The translations under genes and the position numbers were made by a program. Below, piece by piece: positions 39,652 to 44,392 of a stretch of DNA of 44,392 nucleotides (its first letter is position 1; each line of letters starts with the position of its first letter). This stretch comes from Coemansia sp. RSA 1804 (Eukaryota; Kickxellomycota; Kickxellomycetes; Kickxellales; Kickxellaceae), in contig JANBTH010000053.1 in assembly GCA_027578815.1 (NCBI GenBank), positions 1 through 44,392 of the forward strand, given 5' to 3'. The notes beneath the pieces were generated by a model that did not search any database, was not told the origin of the DNA, and saw nothing but the letters and a program-made list of their open reading frames with translations.

Positions 39652-42026
39652 GGGACTATTTGCAGTTGGCAAAGAATGGAGTAGGTGAAAAAAGGAGATG
39701 CTTGGGAACATGTATATAATGAATATGTTGTTTGTGCCACATGGCTTGTTTCCTGCAATCCATCTTTCTATTTCATTTTATCATTTTATGTTTCATGGCA
39801 CGCAAAAAGTCTGGTGACATACTCTATGTGAGAGCAAAAAAGGGGGGTGGATGTTAGAAGGGGGCGAAAAGAGCAGTGTATTTATGCTTGTTCTTGTCAC
39901 CTCTCTCCTCCTCTGCGGCTGCTCATTTGCGTCTGTAATTATGAGCAAACAACCAAGGAGCGAAATGGAAGAGGTTATTTTCTTTCAACATCTCCCCATG
40001 CTTCAAATAACGACAATGATTGGCAAAGAGAAATTAAATGTAAATGTAAATGCATGCACGATGTGACAGTTTCTTGCTAAATAAAAGGCGGACCCTTCTA
40101 TTCTATTCCTCTTTATTTGCTTGTAGACTGGCGTACCAGCTGGATCTCAGTAACATCGAGGTGCGCGCAAGCCAACGCCGTGCACGGTCGCTGATTGTGG
40201 CGGAGAACTGTCGCAGAGTGTGGTGGACGCTATTCTACGCAGATAGGTACTTTTCGCTGGTCTCGAGCGAGCCCAGTATCTGTCCAGCAATACACGAGGC
40301 AACGTACAAGGTAGGGTTTCCACGAACGATGCGGGAAGCAACGCCCCCGCCACAGCCAGCAGGATCAGCAGGAGACGGCCGGCCGTCAGACATTGAGTTT
40401 CCCCGGTACAACGACCACGATGTCATCCTGTGGTTTCAGTCATCGATTCCATTATCGCTGATCATGGGCCATCTTTCACACCAGTGTCGTGCGGCCGAAC
40501 AGCTGTTCCGCAACGGACTGGCCGAACGTAGCACTGCGAAGCTTTGGGAGGACACGGAGTGGCTGGCGGCGCTTAATGAGTTTGTGAAGAGCTTTCTGGT
40601 GATTGATGCAGAGATTGTGCAATGGCGACAGCAACTCAACGCGGCATCGACGATGTCGGCCTCAATGGGAGAAAATGGCTCCTGGACTCCTCCCTCGCCG
40701 CCACATGGCAAGAAGGCAGAGGAGGAAGGGTCATCGCCAGCTCCTCAGCGAGATACAGCTAGAAATAATGGCGGTAGCAATAATGCACACAGCACGCGCG
40801 ACGTCACGCTGTTCCATCGCGAACTGCAGTACCACGGTATAGTGATAATCCACCAATGTCTAGCACTGTACTCGTACGAGAAGCTGCGACAAAGCCTGAG
40901 CGTACTAGCGTCAGCGTGCACATCGCTTCTGTGGCTCGAGAGCACGGCCACGCAGGCGTGGAAAAAAGTAGTGCGTGCGGCCGATTTTATCCGAGCCAGG
41001 ACCAACGCACGCGCAACGGAGCTTGCGAATGCCCGGGCATCGGCTTCAGGCACAATGACGAATGGCGCGGCACCCGAGCCGGAATGGGAGCTCTGTGCGC
41101 CGCACATGCCGTTTATCCTGTACCTGGCAGCAAAGGTGCACGTGTGCCAGTACCACTGGCAGAAGATAGCGCTTGCGCGCACGCGGTCCCAGATCCATCG
41201 CCATGCGCAGCAGCAGGAACAGCAGGAGCAGAGGCACCAAGAACAGCACCAGGTAACACCGTCGTTTCTGCAGCCATTCAGTCAGCCGCCGTCTGTTGCT
41301 GGGACTCCAGCATCGGGCCAGGAAGGGTGGACCAACGGCACCATGTCCCAGACATGCAACGATGACGGATCTGCGCCAGGCAAACACAATGTAGGCCTAG
41401 AATCCAAGAACAACAACAACAGCGACAACAGCAACGGTCTGGCGGCGGATTCGCGCGACACCGAGGGCACGCATGTCATGACCACATCGGGAGCCGCAGC
41501 ACTTGCTGCCGCACAAGCTGCCCACGCAGCAGCAGCAGCGGCATCGGCTGCCAGCAAGACGCCGACCCCGCAGCGCAGCCGTGGCGGATCGACGACGCAG
41601 CTGAGCGCGCTGTATGCGGACGACGGAGACAGCGACTCGATGGAAATGATGGATGTGACGCCGCCGCCGCCGCCGCCACCAGGTGCGTCCTCATTGGCGG
41701 CAGCACAGAACCAGCAGCATCAGAATGGCGGCGGCCGGTCGGACGACTACAGCGGGCTCGAAATGAACATCGAAGACATTGACTACGCTGACGATGACGG
41801 TGTTGCATTCCTTGTGGACGACGACATCGAGGACAGACTTGCCCGGCGAGTGGAAAGCTCGGAGGAGCGGCTGAGGCTTCTGCTCCGACTGCTCGGCACG
41901 TGCCAGGAGTACTGGGCCGACCACGACTATGTACAGATACTGCACGACATGCTGCAGTGGCCGGACGAGTGGACCACGTCGATGCACATGCTCGAGCGGT
42001 TGCTCCTGGAGCTCAGAATCGACTGA
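38061..42026 (+). CDS. Large Zn2Cys6 fungal transcription factor, two exons
   Basis: CDS is join(38061..39430,40127..42026), 1089 residues. The ATG at 38061 (MAETTSNGDPRGTSDENG) is the first in exon 1 after a TTG-opened leader. The Zn2Cys6 cluster begins near residue 59 (C-TS-C-RQKKIK-C-NGVKPI-C-AA-C-VRSGAD-C) and is followed by basic SRRRGRPARAH. Long Gln/His/Pro/Gly-rich linkers follow. The Fungal_trans domain begins near 344 (NIVEFFHYFNALFPIVHWPS) and crosses the intron: AADRRELAV-R joins LAYQLDLSN (AG+A, phase 2), then CRRVWWTLFYADRYFSLVSS. A C-terminal acidic patch (NIEDIDYADDDG, LVDDDIEDR) may activate. The 696-base intron has a GTAAGT donor, a TTGTAG acceptor and a GTC microsatellite. 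The target is unknown. Confidence 0.93.
39588..39651. repeat. (GTC)n microsatellite inside the regulator's intron
   Basis: About 21 uninterrupted GTC/TCG units lie within the 39431-40126 intron. The run is open on both strands (poly-Val, poly-Ser or poly-Asp), which creates spurious reading frames. Confidence 0.95.
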
Positions 42027-42111
42027 GAGAGATAATTATTTTATATATTTGCCATTTGCGAGCTTGCTATTAAGACAGTGAAAACCTGAGAAAAGTGAAA
42101 TAAGAGGACGC

Positions 42112-42888
42112 TCAGGGGTTGGCGTCGGTGACGGACCACGACGTGTCGCTGCGGCGCGTGTATATAGTGCGAGTCTGAGCGACGAGATCAACAATATCGA
42201 TGCAGTTGACATCGACAAAGACCAAGACGTAGTTGCGGCGGGCGTTGGCCTCGAAGCGCGCCTTCTCGTCGGGATCGGCGATGTTCGGAATGGTGGCGGG
42301 GTAGAGCGACGGATCGGCCACCCTGACGGCGCCGGGCGGCGGCCACGAGTACCAGGCCTGGATCACCGGTGCGTGGTGCAGGTACGCTTCCTCGCGGATG
42401 AACTCGGCATCGATCTCCGCGCCCGACGCAGACGACTCTAACGATGACGATGACGATGCGGCGTCGCGCGGCCACACGCGGTGCCGGATATCCAGCGACA
42501 GCGTGGAGTACTGCGGGTTGTCTGGATGGAACAGCAGATGCGCGTGGCCGCCGCACCTGATCTGCACGCCGGTGTTCTGCAACCAGCAGACAAGCTGGAC
42601 ATCGCCGGTGCCAGCGGTGAGTTCGCGCACCTTGTTGCTCTTCGCGTGGGTGCAGAACGTCAGCACATCGGACGCCCACTGGCCGTGGCGGTCGTCCTTG
42701 TTTATCCGCAGAAACCCGTCGCCTACAAACCCGCGTGGCGACACCGTGCGCACCGCCGGCCGCCCCTCGATATCCACCGTCGCCAGACTCATTGCTGGAA
42801 ACCGGTCGTGCGTGTGCTCCAGCTCTCGGTTCACCCGCTCCACGAACGCCTTTTTCCACGCGGGATCGCCGCTGGTGTGCGTCAGCAT
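42112..42888 (-). CDS. Pyridoxamine 5'-phosphate oxidase-like FMN-binding protein (Alr4036 type)
   Basis: 258 residues from ATG 42888. It has the split-barrel pattern of the Pyridox_oxase_2 (Alr4036) family: WKKAFVERVNRELEH, then a first strand MSLATVDIEGRPAVRTVSPR (33-52), FLRINKDDRHGQW, LTFCTHAKSNKVREL, VQLVCWLQNTGVQIRCGGHA and the late WYSWPPPGAV. An Arg/Ser/Glu linker (about 143-160) contains a run of Ser. Members bind FMN. Some are annotated as pyridoxamine phosphate oxidases, but the substrate is generally unproven, and true PNPOx (Pdx3) has a different C-terminus. Convergent with the large regulator, with stops only 85 bases apart. Confidence 0.85.
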   Translation of the reverse strand: MLTHTSGDPAWKKAFVERVNRELEHTHDRFPAMSLATVDIEGRPAVRTVSPRGFVGDGFLRINKDDRHGQWASDVLTFCTHAKSNKVRELTAGTGDVQLVCWLQNTGVQIRCGGHAHLLFHPDNPQYSTLSLDIRHRVWPRDAASSSSSLESSASGAEIDAEFIREEAYLHHAPVIQAWYSWPPPGAVRVADPSLYPATIPNIADPDEKARFEANARRNYVLVFVDVNCIDIVDLVAQTRTIYTRRSDTSWSVTDANP

Positions 42889-43201
42889 GGCTTTTAGGGA
42901 CTATCCAAGTGTAGGTGTTTGGTGTTGTTACCAGAAGTAAAAAAAAAAGAAAAAAGTAATAGGAATTAGGCAAAACGACGACGGAGAAGGAGGAAGTGGG
43001 AGGGGAAAGGGGAGGGGGAAGGAGAGGGAGGGAGGAGTGTAAAAGCACGATCCTCGTTGTCTTTATACATAAGGATGCACGAGAAAGAAGGTCTGGAACA
43101 TGCTCAGCATTTGGTTGAGCTTAATAACAGTGCATTGTTTATTACATTAGAATGACTTTATGCTTGTTCAAGAAGGAGAAGAAAATCGAGGGGGGGGAGA
43201 G
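42889..43201. other. Intergenic spacer
   Basis: 313 bases with a purine-rich GGGAGGGG stretch near 42990-43040 (a pyrimidine tract upstream of the minus-strand FMN-protein ATG) and the 3' end of the ALG13 gene. No gene is seen. Confidence 0.5.
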
Positions 43202-43714
43202 CTAGACGAGAGCAAGCAGCGCCTCCTCATCGACGATTTCGCCCACAGGCCGCGGATCAGCGTTAGGGAATGCGCTGAGCCGCAGGAACCCGCCATCGAC
43301 CACCGCGCGGGCCAGCGTATCGGACGAGGCAACGACCACGTGCCCGGCGCGGCCCAGCTCCTCGGCGACCTCGCACTGGTGGTCGGCCATGAGCCGCCGG
43401 TTGGCCACCACGATGACCGGCCGCCGGGCACGCAGCGCATCGAGGATGGATCCGGCGCCGCCGTGCGTGATCACCAGCTCCGCGCCGTCCATGTGCTGCT
43501 GCGTGCCCGTCGCCGCGTAGTCGAACCCGGTAACCGCAATCCCCAGCTCCTCGCTGGCCTCGTTCGGCAGTCGGAACCGATCCCCGCTGGCGCCGTACTG
43601 GACCACCAAGCCGCGGAACCCCCGCGTGCGCAGCGATTGCAGGAACTCGCGGGTGCTCAGTACGCTGATAAGCTCGTCGAACCCCGTCGAGCCCACCGTG
43701 ACGAACACTGACAT
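43202..43714 (-). CDS. ALG13: UDP-N-acetylglucosamine transferase subunit Alg13
   Basis: 170 residues from ATG 43714 (MSVFVTVGSTGFDELISVLS). The frame is open further upstream, but those 63 codons do not resemble the family, whose N-terminus is exactly FVTVG. Motifs are FVTVGSTGFDELI (3-15), GLVVQYGASGD, the UDP-binding block LVITHGGAGSILDALRARRP and IVVANRRLMADHQCEVAEEL. Alg13 is the soluble catalytic half of the Alg13-Alg14 GlcNAc transferase, which adds the second GlcNAc to dolichol-PP-GlcNAc on the cytosolic ER face for N-glycosylation. It is shorter than yeast Alg13 (about 200 residues) because the C-terminal part is reduced. Single exon. Confidence 0.92.
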   Translation of the reverse strand: MSVFVTVGSTGFDELISVLSTREFLQSLRTRGFRGLVVQYGASGDRFRLPNEASEELGIAVTGFDYAATGTQQHMDGAELVITHGGAGSILDALRARRPVIVVANRRLMADHQCEVAEELGRAGHVVVASSDTLARAVVDGGFLRLSAFPNADPRPVGEIVDEEALLALV

Positions 43715-43843
43715 TGGGCGCTTTCTTGAGTGCAGACAGAGAGAAGAGAGAGAAAATATAACACGTAGTACATTAGAAAGACAGGCAGACAACGGCTGAA
43801 CCAGACAAACAATCGCAGAATAATGGAGAAAGGTTTCTGGGGC

Positions 43844-43865
43844 CAGCCGCGCCGCGCCGCGCCGC
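43844..43865. repeat. (GCCGC)n GC-rich run upstream of ALG13
   Basis: Four tandem CGCGC/GCCGC units in an otherwise mixed region, 130-150 bases upstream of the ALG13 ATG. Confidence 0.7.
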
Positions 43866-43962
43866 CTGCCCACGAAATAAACAGAGATCGGCGGCACCCG
43901 CAACGGATATGGGGCACACGGCAGACGGAGTGAGGAAAAAACACTTCTTCACGTTCTGTCTG

Positions 43963-44392
43963 TCACAGGTCGTCCATGGCAACATCGATCATCGTGCGCT
44001 CAGACAGCCCAAGCCCTTGCTCAGCGCGCTCCAGCTGCCACGCAGCAAGCTGCACAAGACTGTCGGTCTTGAGCACTCCCCACTTGGCGTACGACATCTC
44101 GAACGCCGACTTGCGTGCCGCAGCAGACAGCTCAACCACGCGTGCCGTGGCATCGCGGAGCTGCTGCCGGGTGTCGAGCCACTCGGCGGCCTCGGCGTGG
44201 CGGGAGACGTGGAGATCCGATCCGTACTTGAACTCGGGGAACAGGGGCTGCTGAGGTTGCGGCTGGAGCTGGAGCTGGCTCTGGCTCTGGTTCTGCTGGA
44301 GGTGGTGCTCGGCAGCTGCCGCTTCGCCAGGCCCCGCATCGTAGCGCTGCCGTCCGCCTGGCGAGTGGCCGCGCGACGCTGCAGCGTGTCCC
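43963..44392 (-). CDS. C-terminal part of an unidentified gene (cut by window end)
   Basis: The minus-strand frame is open from the window edge to TGA at 43963-43965 (143 codons). It has a Gly/Gln-rich linker with (QSQSQLQLQPQPQQP), then a helical, folded-looking end: FPEFKYGSDLHVSRHAEAAE, LDTRQQLRDATARVVELSAA, FEMSYAKWGVLKTDSLVQLA, WQLERAEQGLGLSERTMIDV and AMDDL. The heptad-like leucines suggest a helical bundle or coiled coil. I do not recognise the family. The frame was chosen because it alone has protein-like composition and a single terminal stop; another frame open at 43989-44339 is Ser/Arg-rich noise. Confidence 0.65.
   Translation of the reverse strand, partial: GHAAASRGHSPGGRQRYDAGPGEAAAAEHHLQQNQSQSQLQLQPQPQQPLFPEFKYGSDLHVSRHAEAAEWLDTRQQLRDATARVVELSAAARKSAFEMSYAKWGVLKTDSLVQLAAWQLERAEQGLGLSERTMIDVAMDDL

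Noticed and set aside
39489..39758. Poly-Asp and poly-Ser/Val frames
   Set aside because: Produced by the GTC microsatellite inside a well-supported intron.
43715..43903. 63-codon extension of ALG13
   Set aside because: Alg13 proteins start right at the FVTVG strand. The extension is not conserved-looking and would disrupt it.

Overview
This window is nuclear DNA from a fungus. The genes are GC-rich and sit in AT-rich spacers with A/T-runs. Introns have GTAAGT or GTATGT donors and TAG acceptors. There are three Zn2Cys6 (fungal-type) transcription factors and a eukaryotic tRNA-Thr. The long introns (about 600-770 bases), animal-like concentrative nucleoside transporters and a fungal KIAA0930/DUF2045 homologue suggest an early-diverging lineage, with Kickxellomycotina (Zoopagomycota) as my best guess. 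That placement is inference, since I could not search a database.

Layout. At the left edge (1-390, minus) is the Q-rich 3' part of an unidentified gene. A possible orphan plus-strand exon follows at 1591-1686. Next come a zinc-ribbon/OB protein resembling the RPA1 C-terminal domain (1848-2801, minus) and a two-exon DUF2045 gene (3579-5697, minus). The plus strand then carries HEM2 (7529-8515), the exosome subunit RRP4 (8927-9787) and two tandem CNT nucleoside transporters (10029-11834 and 12436-14247).

The centre, 14440-24317, is the notable part. It holds a gene cluster for branched-chain amino acid synthesis: ILV2 (acetolactate synthase catalytic subunit, minus, two exons), two tandem full-length ILV6 regulatory-subunit paralogues (minus), and ILV5 (ketol-acid reductoisomerase, plus, two exons) reading divergently from the second ILV6. 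The gene content matches bacterial ilvB-ilvN-ilvC, but the proteins are eukaryotic with mitochondrial presequences, and fungi usually have these genes dispersed. In both ILV2 and ILV5 a long intron separates the presequence from the catalytic part. The ILV2 intron contains a strong two-tier hairpin, and Gcn4-type TGASTCA sites lie around the genes. A small Zn2Cys6 regulator follows directly after ILV5.

The right part holds tRNA-Thr(UGU), two unrecognised proteins, two very large Zn2Cys6 regulators transcribed divergently from a 2.3-kb spacer (30957-35741 minus; 38061-42026 plus, one intron), a pyridoxamine-oxidase-like FMN protein, ALG13, and the C-terminus of an unidentified gene cut by the window end. 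I saw no transposon, CRISPR array, rRNA or viral sequence.
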